DNA from: Haliscomenobacter sp.
GTDB lineage: Bacteria; Bacteroidota; Bacteroidia; Chitinophagales; Saprospiraceae
Assembly (NCBI GenBank): GCA_016713275.1
Contig: JADJPL010000010.1
Span: forward strand, 202,108-266,107
Length of the DNA: 64,000 bases
Reading direction: 5' to 3'
The position numbers and the translations under genes were made by a program. Below the pieces are notes generated by a model. It was given only the letters and a program-made list of their open reading frames with translations. It made no database searches and was not told where the DNA came from. Every line of letters starts with the position of its first letter. Within the stretch, counting starts at the first letter, position 1. Positions 1 to 9,587 of this stretch are shown here, one piece after another.

Positions 1-2
1 GA

Positions 3-392
3 AAAGCAGATGCGCTGGCAGCCGTGAAAGCGGCAGGAGCCAAACAGGAAGAACCCGAACAAGAGCCGGAAGTAGCGATTGTGGCTGCTCTGGTGAACCC
101 GGTTGGGTTTGACGCCGGCAAAGAAACCGTTACTATTTTGAATTCAGGGGCGGCTGCGTTGAATTTAGACCAATGGACGGTAGAAGATGATAAAGGAAGG
201 AGCGATACCTTGGCGCCAGGCTGGGTCGACCCCGGGCAATTTAAAACGCTGGTTTTAGCCAAAGCGAAGCTTCCCAATACCGGCGGGAAAATCCGGATTA
301 AAGACCCCTCGGGCAAGCTGAAAGACGAAGTCTCTTATTCCAAAGCCCAGGCCCGGAAACAAGGCTGGGTCATTGAGTTTTCCCGCGACTAA
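3..392 (+). CDS. Lamin-tail-domain protein, C-terminal part (cut by window start)
   Basis: The reading frame is open from the left edge, so only the last ~130 codons are visible. Residues from about VNPVGFDAGKETVTILN to the end form a beta-rich lamin-tail-like (LTD) domain: an N-terminal strand, an NxG turn, a central GQFKTLVL strand and a final KDEVSYSK strand. LTD domains usually sit at the C-terminus of secreted bacterial proteins, often nucleases or adhesins, where they are thought to mediate binding. The catalytic part, if any, lies outside the window. A GTG at 24 could be read as a start, but the upstream codons also look coding (Ala/Lys-rich linker), so I treat it as internal. Confidence 0.65.
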   Translation, partial: KADALAAVKAAGAKQEEPEQEPEVAIVAALVNPVGFDAGKETVTILNSGAAALNLDQWTVEDDKGRSDTLAPGWVDPGQFKTLVLAKAKLPNTGGKIRIKDPSGKLKDEVSYSKAQARKQGWVIEFSRD

Positions 393-1573
393 TCAGCGGC
401 TTTCGATCCGCAGGGTTTGCTGAACCCTGCGGGCCAAAGCGGCCGCTTGATTCATATCCGGATGGACCACCGTCGCATGCCCCATTTTTCGGTACGGTTT
501 CGTGATCGCTTTCCCGTACAGATGTACATGGACGCCCGGTAAGGCAAGGCATTCCTCCAGCCCCTGATAATGGACGGGGCCCTGAAAGCCCTCCGCCCCA
601 AGCAGGTTGATCATGACGGCGGGGGTGTGCAAACGGGTGCTGCCAAGCGGAAGGTTCAGAATGGCGCGCAGGTGTTGTTCGAACTGAGACGTTTCGCAAC
701 TGTCCATGGTGTGGTGCCCGCTGTTGTGCGTCCGGGGCGCCACTTCGTTGACCAGGAGTTCGTCCCCTTCCGTGAGGAACAATTCCACGGCCAGGAGGCC
801 GCATAACCTGTACGCTTCCATAACCTGAATAGCAAGCGCTACCGCTTTTTGCTCCGTGCCGGGATCGATTCGGGAAGGGCATACCAGGAGTTCGACCAGG
901 TTTGCTTCTGGATTAAAACCCATTTCCACGCTTGGGTACGCTGCAATCTCCCCCGTTCATTCCGGGCGACGATGACGGCGAGTTCTTTTTTTATTGGCGC
1001 CAGCGCTTCAATCACCGAAGCGCCGGGCAGCAGTTTTTTCAGGTCTTCCTCTTTTCGAATGATGGACACGCCCCGGCCGTCATAGCCCGCGGTACGGGTT
1101 TTCTGGACAAAAGGAAAGGAAAGCGCGCCAGCGCCGACTGCATCGCGGATCGATTGCTCCGAATCAAACAGTTGGAAAGGCGCCGTGGGAATTCCCCGAT
1201 CCTGGTAGAACTTCTTCTGAAGGCCTTTGTCCTTAATAACCTCCAGGATCGAAGGGTCCGGATGGATGGTTAACCCTTCGGCCTGCAATTGTTTCAATGC
1301 GCCGGTGTGTACGTGCTCAATTTCGATGGTGAGCAGGTCCACGGTTTTGCCAAATGCGTACACGTCTTCGTACCGGTTAAAATATCCCGTAGTGAATGAA
1401 GCGGCAAAAGGCCCCGCTGGGAAATCCGCGGATTCGTCGAGCATATGCACCGGAAGGTGCCAGTTTCCGGCAGCCAGGGCAAGCATTTTGCCCAGCTGGC
1501 CTCCTCCAAGAACACCTAAGCGGCAGGTAGTAATTTCTTTGTTGTTGATCATAAAGGCGGGTTGTATCTTCAC
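393..1573 (-). CDS. purK: 5-(carboxyamino)imidazole ribonucleotide synthase (frameshifted)
   Basis: PurK uses ATP and bicarbonate to carboxylate AIR to N5-CAIR in de novo purine synthesis. The N-terminal part has the GVLGGGQLGKML nucleotide-binding start, then the ATP-grasp region (FVQKTRTAGYDGRGV). The C-terminal part carries VNEVAPRTHNSGHHT, diagnostic of PurK. The two parts lie in different frames: a G-run (C5 at 950-954 on the plus strand) is one base short, and restoring one base gives a continuous protein of about 390 residues, normal for the family. The start may be the Met at 1573 or the Met seven codons later (MINNKE). It is divergent from the dihydroorotase gene, so both nucleotide-synthesis genes share a short 70-bp intergenic region. 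Confidence 0.93.
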
Positions 1574-1643
1574 TTGGCAAAGCTAGGGATTTGGAGTCAA
1601 TTGCGGCTTGATCCGCCATTTTTTCATCGCATAAGAGAGCGTC

Positions 1644-2978
1644 ATGGGAAATATACTGATAAAAGATGTCCGGGTAGTAAACCGAGGCCGGGTCGTCGAA
1701 GGCGACGTCCTGATTCGCAACGGACGGTTTGAAAGGGTAGGGGGGGTACTCGAAGCAGAAGGCATACGGGAACTTCCGGGCAACGGCTTGTTTTTGTTGC
1801 CAGGGATCATCGACGATCAGGTGCATTTCCGGGAACCCGGCCTAACGCACAAAGCGGATATTTTTTCAGAATCCCGGGCAGCAGTGGCCGGGGGCGTCAC
1901 TTCCTTTATGGAAATGCCCAATACCAAACCGCCGGCTATAACCCAGCAGTTGCTCGAAGACAAATATGCCATTGCCGCACAGCGGTCTTTGGCCAATTAT
2001 TCCTTCTTTATGGGCGCCGCCAACGACAACCTGGAAGAGGTGTTGCGGACCAATGAGCGGACGGTTTGCGGGATCAAAGCGTTTATGGGCTCCAGCACCG
2101 GGAATATGCTGGTGGATGACCCCAATACCCTGGAAGCCCTTTTCTCCCAATGCCCTATGCTGATCGCCACGCATTGCGAAGACGAAGCAACCATCAAATC
2201 CAATGAGGCGGCGTTTCTGGCAGGCTATGGGGAGGACGTACCAGTAGAATACCACCCGGAAATCCGGTCGGCAAAGGCTTGTTTGCTTTCTTCTTCCCTT
2301 GCTGTTGATCTGGCGAGGAAGCACGGTACCCGCCTGCATATCCTCCATATTTCCACCGCCGACGAGCTGGCCCTTTTTCGAAACGATATTCCTCTGGAGC
2401 AAAAACGCATCACCTCGGAAGTATGCGTTCACCACCTCCATTTTTCCAGCGACGATTACGAACAGCTCGGAACGCTCATCAAGTGCAATCCGGCGATCAA
2501 AAGCCCTGCGCATCGCGACGCATTATTCCCAGCCCTTCTGGATAACCGGTTGGACATTATTGCCACAGACCATGCGCCTCATACCCTCCAGGAAAAAGAT
2601 CAGATGTATTTCCAGGCCCCTTCGGGGGTGCCCCTCGTACAGCATGCCCTGAACATCATGCTCGGGTTTTATCATGCCGGAAAGATCAGCATGGAACGGA
2701 TCGTGGAGAAAATGTGCCACGCTCCGGCGGTGTGTTTTCAGATTGACGGAAGAGGGTTTGTCGAGGAAGGCTACTGGGCTGATGCCGTGTTGCTCGACCC
2801 GGAAAAGGAATGGGCGGTCCGGGCAGAAAACATCCTGTACAAATGCGGATGGTCTCCGTTTCTGGGGCACACGTTCAAGGGGAAGATCGAGGGGACTTTG
2901 GTTAACGGGAGGCTGGTCTTCCATCAGGATCGCCTGATCGAGGAGGGCCCTGGCCAACGGTTGGTATTTAACCGATAG
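1644..2978 (+). CDS. pyrC: Dihydroorotase (class I, metal-dependent amidohydrolase)
   Basis: This enzyme interconverts carbamoyl aspartate and dihydroorotate, the third step of pyrimidine synthesis, in the cytosol. The 444-residue protein shows the amidohydrolase signature DDQVHFREPG near residue 56 (HxH metal ligands plus the substrate-binding Arg), GGVTSFMEMPNTKP, an IATHCEDE His, and the catalytic IATDHAPHT motif near residue 310. It lacks a lysine-carboxylation site that I can place with certainty. The length and motifs fit type I dihydroorotase of Bacteroidota. Allantoinase or hydantoinase is the main alternative; the MPNTKP and DHAPHT context favours dihydroorotase. Confidence 0.9.
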   Translation: MGNILIKDVRVVNRGRVVEGDVLIRNGRFERVGGVLEAEGIRELPGNGLFLLPGIIDDQVHFREPGLTHKADIFSESRAAVAGGVTSFMEMPNTKPPAITQQLLEDKYAIAAQRSLANYSFFMGAANDNLEEVLRTNERTVCGIKAFMGSSTGNMLVDDPNTLEALFSQCPMLIATHCEDEATIKSNEAAFLAGYGEDVPVEYHPEIRSAKACLLSSSLAVDLARKHGTRLHILHISTADELALFRNDIPLEQKRITSEVCVHHLHFSSDDYEQLGTLIKCNPAIKSPAHRDALFPALLDNRLDIIATDHAPHTLQEKDQMYFQAPSGVPLVQHALNIMLGFYHAGKISMERIVEKMCHAPAVCFQIDGRGFVEEGYWADAVLLDPEKEWAVRAENILYKCGWSPFLGHTFKGKIEGTLVNGRLVFHQDRLIEEGPGQRLVFNR

Positions 2979-2999
2979 GCATGCCCGGAAAGTTATATT

Positions 3000-3572
3000 T
3001 TAAAAATCCAGCAACGCCTTATACACCAGATCTACCGGGAGGCCCATCACGTTGCTGAACGTCCCTTCAATCCGGGAAATCTTACAAAGCCCGATCCACT
3101 CCTGTATCCCGTAGGCGCCGGCTTTGTCGAAAGGCTGATATAACCGGATATAATAATCGATTTCTTCCCGGCTGACCGGCTCAAAATAGACCTTTGACTC
3201 ACCGGTAAATACCACTTCTTTCTCGGCCGCCAGGAGACAGACGCCCGTCCGCACCCGGTGCATATTCCCGGAAAGGTCCTGTAACATGTCCACCGCTTCG
3301 TCGTAATCCGCTGGTTTGTTGTAGATCCGGTCGTTGAGGATGACGACGCTATCGGAGGCGAGGATGATTTCTGAGCCGGTGATCCGGTGCTTGGCTGCGT
3401 GGGCCTTTTTTTGGGCCAGATAGGCGGCTACGTTGTCCACGGGCATGTCCGGCGGAAAATCCTCGGGGATGTCCGTAGGGCAAATATCAAACGAGAAGCC
3501 CGCCTCCTGGAGGAGCTGCCTCCGGCGGGGCGATTGGGATGCCAGAATGAGTTTGCGGTGGAAAGGAATCAT
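3000..3572 (-). CDS. maf: Maf-family nucleoside triphosphate pyrophosphatase
   Basis: Maf proteins hydrolyse non-canonical or modified NTPs (dTTP/UTP/m5UTP or m7GTP types) to the monophosphate and pyrophosphate, acting in house-cleaning of the nucleotide pool. The 190-residue protein begins with LILASQSPRRRQLLQEAG, the Maf signature; SDSVV near residue 74 and KPADYDEAVDMLQDLSG are also typical, and YGIQEWIG matches the C-terminal active-site region. It is convergent with the dihydroorotase gene (21 bp between the ends). Which subfamily it belongs to cannot be settled by eye, although the GIQ(E)W segment resembles the YhdE (dTTP/UTP) type. Confidence 0.9.
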   Translation of the reverse strand: MIPFHRKLILASQSPRRRQLLQEAGFSFDICPTDIPEDFPPDMPVDNVAAYLAQKKAHAAKHRITGSEIILASDSVVILNDRIYNKPADYDEAVDMLQDLSGNMHRVRTGVCLLAAEKEVVFTGESKVYFEPVSREEIDYYIRLYQPFDKAGAYGIQEWIGLCKISRIEGTFSNVMGLPVDLVYKALLDF

Positions 3573-3642
3573 GGCCCAAAGATAGCTTCTCAGTGGAAAT
3601 ATGGGTATCTTTACAAAGGATTAGCTAGTTCCCTAAGATCCT

Positions 3643-5004
3643 ATGCATACAATTTTTTCCACGGGGGCGGTTTTCATATTGATCGGGTTAACCGCGTGTT
3701 CTTCTTCCCAAAAAACGATCAGCCGTCCAATGGAAAGCTATGCGTCCGGCACGGTACCTTCAAAGCGATCGGTCATCACGATCCCCATCGACATCCGGAT
3801 TTCCGCTTTGGAAAACACGATCAACCAGCAACTGGAAGGCGTGATGTACGAAGACAACGATTTACGCGACGGAGACCGCATGATGATCAAAGCGACCAAA
3901 GCGGACCGGATCAACGTCCGCATGGAAGGACAACAGCTTTTTTTCAGCCTTCCCGCCTCCTTGTGGGTTAAGTACGATGCGGGAATTACGACAGTGGAAG
4001 CTTCGGGAAAGATCGCCATGGATATCCACACGACGTATTCGGTCAAACCGGATTGGTCGATTGCTACCCAAACGCAGATTACCGACCACCGTTGGCTCCA
4101 AAAACCGGTATTGAAAGTGGTAGGGGTGAACCTTCCGGTCGGGCTGCTGGCGGATTTAGTTCTTCAAAATACCAAGCGCCGGATCACCCGGGCTATTGAT
4201 CAGGCGGTGAGCCAGAATTTCGGGCTGGGGACTATTGTCCGGCAAACCTGGGACACGCTTTTTCAGCCGTCGCTGGTTTCTCCAGAGTACGGGGCCTGGC
4301 TGCTGGTTGATCCTCAGGCCATAGGAATGACCCCCATCCGGGTGAACGAAGACACCCTGTCGACATCCCTTATCGTGGAAGCAAAACCCACTGTGGTGTT
4401 GGGAAATCAGCCGCCGAACCTCCAGCCTCGTCCGCTTCCTGCATTTACCCAGTTTAACTACCAGGCGCCTGGCTTCGAGGTGCATCTCGGGGCATCGATT
4501 CCCTTTGTTGAAGCCCAGCGGCTGGCCAAACAGGAAGTAGAAGGCCAAACCTACACCGCAGGTAAACGATCGGTAACAATCCAGGATATTGAGCTTTTTG
4601 GCCAGGATGGGCAACTGGTCGTTAATCTGCGGATGACGGGCAGCTATAATGGGAATGTTTATCTGAAAGGGAAACCCGTATTCAATGCGGCGGCTAACGC
4701 AGTGGAAGTCCAGGATCTCGATTTTACTTTGGATACCCGGAGTTTTCTTCTCAAAAGCGGCGCCTGGTTGCTGAAAAGCACGTTGAGGAAACGGTTACAG
4801 GAAACGATGGATTTTTATCTGAAGTACAACCTCGACGCTTCCAGGAAAGCTCTTGAAGACCAATTAAATGCATTTAATCTGGCCCCGGGTTTCCATCTGC
4901 GCGCTAAAGTGGGCCAGCTCGGTATCGGCCGGGTCGAATTACAGAAAGAAGGGTTTCTGATTGATGTGAAGCTTTCCGGAGAAGTATCGATCCGCAACTT
5001 TTAA
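3643..5004 (+). CDS. DUF4403 family lipoprotein
   Basis: The protein has 453 residues with a lipoprotein signal peptide: hydrophobic IFSTGAVFILIGL followed by the lipobox LTAC, Cys at about residue 19. The body (PSKRSVITIPIDIRISALENTINQQL, then repeated amphipathic beta/alpha stretches) matches DUF4403, which resembles two tandem TULIP/BPI-like lipid-binding tubular domains; that structural relation is family-level knowledge. It is expected on the periplasmic face of the inner or outer membrane. The second repeat ends with KVGQLGIGRVELQKEGFLIDVKLSGEVSI, a pattern also seen at the end of other DUF4403 proteins. The cargo is unknown. A TATCTTTA element at 3605-3612 may be its -7 promoter box. 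Confidence 0.8.
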   Translation: MHTIFSTGAVFILIGLTACSSSQKTISRPMESYASGTVPSKRSVITIPIDIRISALENTINQQLEGVMYEDNDLRDGDRMMIKATKADRINVRMEGQQLFFSLPASLWVKYDAGITTVEASGKIAMDIHTTYSVKPDWSIATQTQITDHRWLQKPVLKVVGVNLPVGLLADLVLQNTKRRITRAIDQAVSQNFGLGTIVRQTWDTLFQPSLVSPEYGAWLLVDPQAIGMTPIRVNEDTLSTSLIVEAKPTVVLGNQPPNLQPRPLPAFTQFNYQAPGFEVHLGASIPFVEAQRLAKQEVEGQTYTAGKRSVTIQDIELFGQDGQLVVNLRMTGSYNGNVYLKGKPVFNAAANAVEVQDLDFTLDTRSFLLKSGAWLLKSTLRKRLQETMDFYLKYNLDASRKALEDQLNAFNLAPGFHLRAKVGQLGIGRVELQKEGFLIDVKLSGEVSIRNF

Positions 5005-5019
5005 CGAGACGGGTGTGGA

Positions 5020-5406
5020 CTATTTTTCTTTTACCAGCTTTAATAACCGTTCTTTTCCGTCCTCCAGCATTCGAAGATGTAGCGAATCCGAAGTGAGTAT
5101 AAGAATCTGGACGGCTTTTTGGGAAGAGGCTTTATTTAAAGTGTCGGTGGTATACAACAGGTGTCCGTCCAGAAAATAGGCGCCCGATTCTTTATAATTC
5201 AGGGTGCTGTGGAAGGTATAGGCGCCTTTCTTGGAAAAGTAGAACTGAATGACCGATGGATCAATAGCCAGGGTATCGCCGCCCTCCAGAACGGTTGTTC
5301 CTGTCCAATTGCCCACCAATTCTCTTTTCTGAAACGGCCCACAGGCCTGAAGGAAGTACAAAACTCCAATGCCTGCCAAGCTCCAAAATGCAATTTTCTT
5401 CCACAT
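5020..5406 (-). CDS. Small lipocalin-like lipoprotein
   Basis: The 128-residue protein has a signal peptide (IAFWSLAGIGVLYFL) and the lipobox LQAC, Cys at about residue 22. The mature part begins with LVGNWTGTTVLEGGD and continues as alternating beta strands ending RMLEDGKERLLKLVK, the usual look of lipocalin-like (lipocalin_4/5-like) proteins of Bacteroidota. No catalytic motif is visible. The role is unknown; a periplasmic or outer-membrane location is inferred from the signal. It lies downstream of nhaD on the same strand (115-bp gap with its own promoter-like element), and is convergent with the DUF4403 gene. Confidence 0.65.
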   Translation of the reverse strand: MWKKIAFWSLAGIGVLYFLQACGPFQKRELVGNWTGTTVLEGGDTLAIDPSVIQFYFSKKGAYTFHSTLNYKESGAYFLDGHLLYTTDTLNKASSQKAVQILILTSDSLHLRMLEDGKERLLKLVKEK

Positions 5407-5429
5407 TCCCGTTTGTTTTCTCCTATTAA

Positions 5430-5461
5430 GGTCCTGGATAATCCAAAGATTGCCCAGGACC
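5430..5461 (-). promoter_or_regulatory. Leader hairpin and -7 box ahead of the small lipoprotein gene
   Basis: An 8-bp perfect stem (GGTCCTGG / CCAGGACC, 16-nt loop) sits 24 bp before the lipoprotein start. Just upstream on the minus strand is TAATTTTG (plus positions about 5461-5470), which fits the Bacteroidota -7 consensus TAnnTTTG. A transcript from it would begin at or inside the stem, so the hairpin would be at the 5' end of the mRNA. The alternative is a weak terminator for nhaD, but no clear T-tract follows. Confidence 0.35.
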
Positions 5462-5521
5462 TCAAAATTAAGAGAAGCCTAACATTTTGCAGAGGGTTTA
5501 ACAAACCTTTAAGACTTGCGG

Positions 5522-6886
5522 CTAGTGCCCACCTCCAACGGAGGGCAAATACGGGTACAGAACAATAAAGGAAATGGCCCAGGCAATGAATCCCAGGAAG
5601 GCAATCCAGGTGATCTTTCTCAAGTACCAAATGAAATCAATGCGTTCCATCCCCATGGCAGCGACTCCGGCAGCGGAGCCAATAATGAGCATGCTGCCCC
5701 CAGTTCCGGCAGAATAGGCGATAAACTGCCAGAGCTTGCTGTCGATCGGGAATTGGTCCATCGGGTACATTCCCATGGTGGCTGCCACCAACGGCACGTT
5801 GTCTATGATAGCCGAAAGCACCCCTATGAGAATAATCACAATGTCCAGATTGGGGATGGCATGACCCAGATTTTCTGCCAGATTCATCAGAAGCCCAACC
5901 TTTTCCCCTGTGAGGTTGCTGGTGACGGCGATGGATTCCAGCCCGGCAACCGCTATCAAAATGCCGAGGAAGAAAATAATGCTCGACATCTCAATCCGCG
6001 ACATAGCCCGGCGTACGGAGAACATATGCTTGTCGTCTTCTCCAAATTCTTCCCCGGGATGGATATATTCCGAAATCGCCCAAATAACCCCCAGGGAAAG
6101 CATCATGCCCATATAAGGAGGAAGGTGGGTGATGGATTTGAATATAGGCACGAAAATCAACCCGCTCAAACCGGCGATGAGCATCGTTTTGCTGCTCAGT
6201 AGGCGCTTCTCCTTTTTTTCGTTTTCTGTTTCGGATGGCGCGTTGACGATTTCGCCTTTGAAATTAGGCAACAAGCCGCTAACGAGCAGAGGGACAATCA
6301 GACACACGAGCGAGGGAATAATCAGGTGCTCCATCAGACCAAGAGTGGATACCTTTTTGCCGATCCAGAGCATGGTGGTCGTTACGTCTCCAATAGGCGA
6401 CCAGGCGCCTCCGGCATTGGCGGCGATGACAATCATGGCCGCGTAGTAAAGCCGGTCCTCCCGGTCTTTGATCAGCTTGCGCACCAGAGAGATCATCACG
6501 ATGGTCGTGGTCAGGTTGTCCAGAACGGCAGAAAGAAAAAACGCCAGGATGCTGATAATCCAAAGCAGTTTGAGCTTGTTTTTCGTCTGGATGCGGTCAG
6601 TGATAATAGCAAACCCCCGGTGGAGGTCGACCAACTCGACAATCGTCATGGCGCCCAGCAGAAAGACCAAAATTTCCGCCGTTTTGCCAAGATGGTGCAG
6701 CAGGATATTTTCAAGAGACCCAGGCTCGTGGTGGTGGTCCAGAATCGTCAGGTGGCCGGTAGAGATAAGGGCCCAGATCAGCGCGCCGATCAAGAGCGCA
6801 GGCACGGATTTATCGAGTTTTAACGGGTGCTCCAGAGCGATCATTAAATACCCGATAATGAAGCAGATGACAATGGCGGTAATCAT
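5522..6886 (-). CDS. nhaD: NhaD-type Na+/H+ antiporter
   Basis: This inner-membrane antiporter exchanges Na+ (or Li+) for H+. The protein has about 454 residues and a dozen or so hydrophobic segments. Diagnostic stretches are LDHHHEPGSLENILLHHLGKTAEI, FFLSAVLDNLTTTIVM, IVIAANAGGAWSPIGDVTTTMLW and SAIIDNVPLVAATMGMY, which match NhaD rather than the ArsB/DASS relatives. I chose the ATG at 6886 (MITAIVICFIIGYLMIALEHPLKLDKS): the 40 in-frame residues before it are basic and aromatic, with no family counterpart. It ends VGGGH. Confidence 0.9.
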   Translation of the reverse strand: MITAIVICFIIGYLMIALEHPLKLDKSVPALLIGALIWALISTGHLTILDHHHEPGSLENILLHHLGKTAEILVFLLGAMTIVELVDLHRGFAIITDRIQTKNKLKLLWIISILAFFLSAVLDNLTTTIVMISLVRKLIKDREDRLYYAAMIVIAANAGGAWSPIGDVTTTMLWIGKKVSTLGLMEHLIIPSLVCLIVPLLVSGLLPNFKGEIVNAPSETENEKKEKRLLSSKTMLIAGLSGLIFVPIFKSITHLPPYMGMMLSLGVIWAISEYIHPGEEFGEDDKHMFSVRRAMSRIEMSSIIFFLGILIAVAGLESIAVTSNLTGEKVGLLMNLAENLGHAIPNLDIVIILIGVLSAIIDNVPLVAATMGMYPMDQFPIDSKLWQFIAYSAGTGGSMLIIGSAAGVAAMGMERIDFIWYLRKITWIAFLGFIAWAISFIVLYPYLPSVGGGH

Positions 6887-7071
6887 GATTCGGTAGGTTT
6901 TTCGTTTATTGGTTTGGCGGAATAAAAGGAAAAAGCAGCCCCAATGAGCGCTGTAAAAATAGAATTTTCCTGGGCCTATTCTATACCCCAAGCGGTTTTT
7001 TACCAAAAATCCTCGGGAGGAAAATATGGCCGGTTTTGATATTTATTGCCCCTGGTTTGAACTTTTCCCCC

Positions 7072-7079
7072 TACTTTTG
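7072..7079 (+). promoter_or_regulatory. Bacteroidota -7 element upstream of dusB
   Basis: TACTTTTG fits the TAnnTTTG -7 consensus of Bacteroidota sigma-ABfr promoters and lies 29 bp before the dusB start. The -33 TTTG box is not clear at the ideal spacing. Confidence 0.4.
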
Positions 7080-7108
7080 TCCTTTTATGAAAAATCCGTT
7101 GTCGTCAA

Positions 7109-8118
7109 ATGGTCCACATTGCCGGTATACCCCTTGGTGATTTTCCGCTGCTGTTGGCGCCTATGGAGGATGTCAGTGATCCCCCTTTTCGTGCGTTGTG
7201 CAAGCAGCAGGGCGCCGATTTGATGTTCACGGAATTTATTTCGGTGGAAGGGTTGATTCGCGACGCGCACAAAAGCGTTCAAAAGCTGGACATTTATGAC
7301 GAAGAGCGCCCCATTGGCGTGCAAATTTTCGGGGCGGAGCTGGAATCCATGATGAAAGCGGCCCAAATTGTGGAAGCTGCCCAGCCAGAAATCCTGGATA
7401 TTAATTACGGCTGCCCTGTTCAAAAAGTGGTTTGCAAGCTGGCAGGCGCGGGTATTCTAAAGGATATCCCGAAAATGGTCGCTCTAACGGAAGCGGTTGT
7501 CAAATCCACCCGCCTTCCGGTAACGGTAAAGACCCGCCTGGGGTGGGATCATTCCTCGATCTTTATCGAAGAAGTAGCCGAACGGTTACAGGATGTGGGC
7601 GTTCAGGCGCTGAGTATTCATGCCCGCACGCGTTCCCAAATGTACAAAGGCGAAGCAGACTGGTCGTGGATCGCCAAGGTGAAGAACAACCCCCGAATCC
7701 ATATCCCCATTTTTGGTAACGGCGATATCGACAGCCCCCCAAAGCGGTGGAGTACCGAAACCGGTACGAAGTAGACGGGATTATGATCGGACGGGCAAGT
7801 ATTGGCTACCCCTGGATCTTCAGGGAAATCAAGCACTACGTCCAAACCGGCGAACTGATGCCCCCGCCCAGTACGGAGGAGCGGGTTGCCGCCGCCCGGC
7901 AGCACCTGCAGGCTGCTATTCGCTGGAAAGGAGGTAAATTGGGGATACTGGAGACCAGACGGCATTACGCGAATTATTTCCGGGGACTTCCGGGGGTCAA
8001 AGAGTTTAGGAAAGAATTGGTTACCCTGGAGCAGGAGGAACGGATTCTGGAGGTACTGCATCACATTGAAACCCGCTATGCCGGATTTTCCTGGGAAGCG
8101 GTTGCCTTGGAAACATAA
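7109..8118 (+). CDS. dusB: tRNA-dihydrouridine synthase B (frameshifted)
   Basis: DusB reduces specific uridines in the tRNA D-loop using FMN. The N-terminal part (LGDFPLLLAPMEDVSDPPFRALCKQQGAD, MFTEFIS, DINYGCPVQKVV with the catalytic Cys, TVKTRLGWD, SIHARTRSQMY) is a classic Dus TIM barrel. The C-terminal part resumes as EYRNRYEVDGIMIGRASIGYPWIF in another frame. The break is in the C6 run at 7735-7740: one extra base joins IFGNGDIDSP to AVEYRNRY. The restored protein of about 336 residues has normal length. The CCA-adding enzyme follows 22 bp downstream, so the two tRNA-maturation genes are probably co-transcribed. Confidence 0.92.
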
Positions 8119-8140
8119 ACCCAGAGCGCAAAAAGACACC

Positions 8141-9556
8141 ATGGTTTTTATCATTCAGGACCACGAACGGCAAATTCTTCAACTCATCAGCCAGAAAGCC
8201 AAAGCCCTTGGTTTTCCAGCCTATTTGGTGGGGGGCTATGTACGGGACCGCCTACTTGCCCGACGCTCTAAGGATATCGACATCGTTTGCGTCGGAAGCG
8301 GAATCGACCTGGCGGAAGAAATTGCTTCCTGCCTAAGGCCTATTCCCCGTATCGCCGTTTATCGCAGGTTTGGAACAGCTATGATCAAACACGGCGATTT
8401 GGAAATCGAATTTGTCGGCGCACGGAAAGAATCCTACCGCCACGATTCCCGTAAGCCGGCTGTGGAGGAGGGATCCCTGGAGGACGACCAAAACCGAAGG
8501 GATTTCACCATCAACGCCCTTGCGGTAAGCCTGAATGAAGAGGATTTTGGCGCCATCATCGATCCCTTCGGCGGGTTGAATGATCTGGAAAACAAGATTC
8601 TCCGGACGCCGCTAGAGCCTGGCAAAACCTTCTCCGACGACCCACTGCGTATGTTGCGGGCTATCCGGTTTGCTACCCAATTGGATTTTACTATAGAGCC
8701 CCAAACGCTAAAGGCAATTTCCGCTTACAAAAGCCGGCTGGATATCGTCTCTCAGGAGCGGATCGCCATAGAACTCAACAAAATCCTGGAGGCCCATTTC
8801 CCATCCATTGGGTTCAAGTTGTTGTTCGATACAGGCTTGTTGCAACTTATTTTGCCTGAGCTGGCCGCGCTGCAGGGCGTGGAATCCAGGGATGGACGGG
8901 CGCACAAAGACAACTTCTACCACACCCTGCAAGTGTTGGATAACCTGAGCAGAAACTCCAGTAACCTGTGGCTTCGTTGGGGCGCTTTACTTCACGACAT
9001 CGCCAAACCGCCCACCAAACGGTTCCATCCGGAACAGGGCTGGACGTTTCATGGTCATGATGCCCTGGGCGCTGCTATGGTTCCTACGATTTTTCGGCGG
9101 CTTCGCCTTCCTATGGACCAAAAAATGAAGTACGTTCAGAAAATGGTTGCCCTGCATTTACGACCGATCAGCCTGACCAAAGAAAATATCACCGATTCGG
9201 CTATCCGCCGCTTGATCGTCGACGCAGGCGAAGACCTCGACGATCTGATGCTCCTTTGCGAAGCAGATATCACCTCCAAAAACCCGCAAAAAGTCAAGCG
9301 GTATCTGGAAAACTACGAACTCGTCCGGGAGCGGATCGAAGCAGTAGAAGCCAAAGACCACCTGCGCAACTGGCAGCCGCCGATTACGGGGGAAATCATC
9401 ATGGAAGTGTTTGGAATGAATCCTTCCAAAGAAGTTGGAATCATCAAGTCCGCCGTCCGCGAAGCCATTCTGGATGGCGACATCCTGAACGACTTCGAGG
9501 CGGCTTATGCCTATATGCTGGCTAAAGCCGAAGACCTTGGCCTGAAACCCGTCTGA
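8141..9556 (+). CDS. cca: CCA tRNA nucleotidyltransferase with HD domain
   Basis: The enzyme adds or repairs the 3' CCA of tRNAs. The 471-residue protein starts at the ATG at 8141; upstream in-frame codons overlap dusB in a shadow frame. Residues ~20-150 are the polymerase-beta-like head: YLVGGYVRDRLL, the catalytic DIDIV pair, and RRDFTINALAVSL; then DPLRMLRAIRFATQL in the neck. An HD domain follows with LLHDIAKP near residue 285. This architecture is typical of Bacteroidota CCA enzymes. Neither of the two tRNAs in this window requires it uniquely, but tRNA-Leu at 21.6 kb has no encoded CCA. Confidence 0.93.
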   Translation: MVFIIQDHERQILQLISQKAKALGFPAYLVGGYVRDRLLARRSKDIDIVCVGSGIDLAEEIASCLRPIPRIAVYRRFGTAMIKHGDLEIEFVGARKESYRHDSRKPAVEEGSLEDDQNRRDFTINALAVSLNEEDFGAIIDPFGGLNDLENKILRTPLEPGKTFSDDPLRMLRAIRFATQLDFTIEPQTLKAISAYKSRLDIVSQERIAIELNKILEAHFPSIGFKLLFDTGLLQLILPELAALQGVESRDGRAHKDNFYHTLQVLDNLSRNSSNLWLRWGALLHDIAKPPTKRFHPEQGWTFHGHDALGAAMVPTIFRRLRLPMDQKMKYVQKMVALHLRPISLTKENITDSAIRRLIVDAGEDLDDLMLLCEADITSKNPQKVKRYLENYELVRERIEAVEAKDHLRNWQPPITGEIIMEVFGMNPSKEVGIIKSAVREAILDGDILNDFEAAYAYMLAKAEDLGLKPV

Positions 9557-9587
9557 AATCTGCTTTTACTCTTTCGGGTGTGTTTTT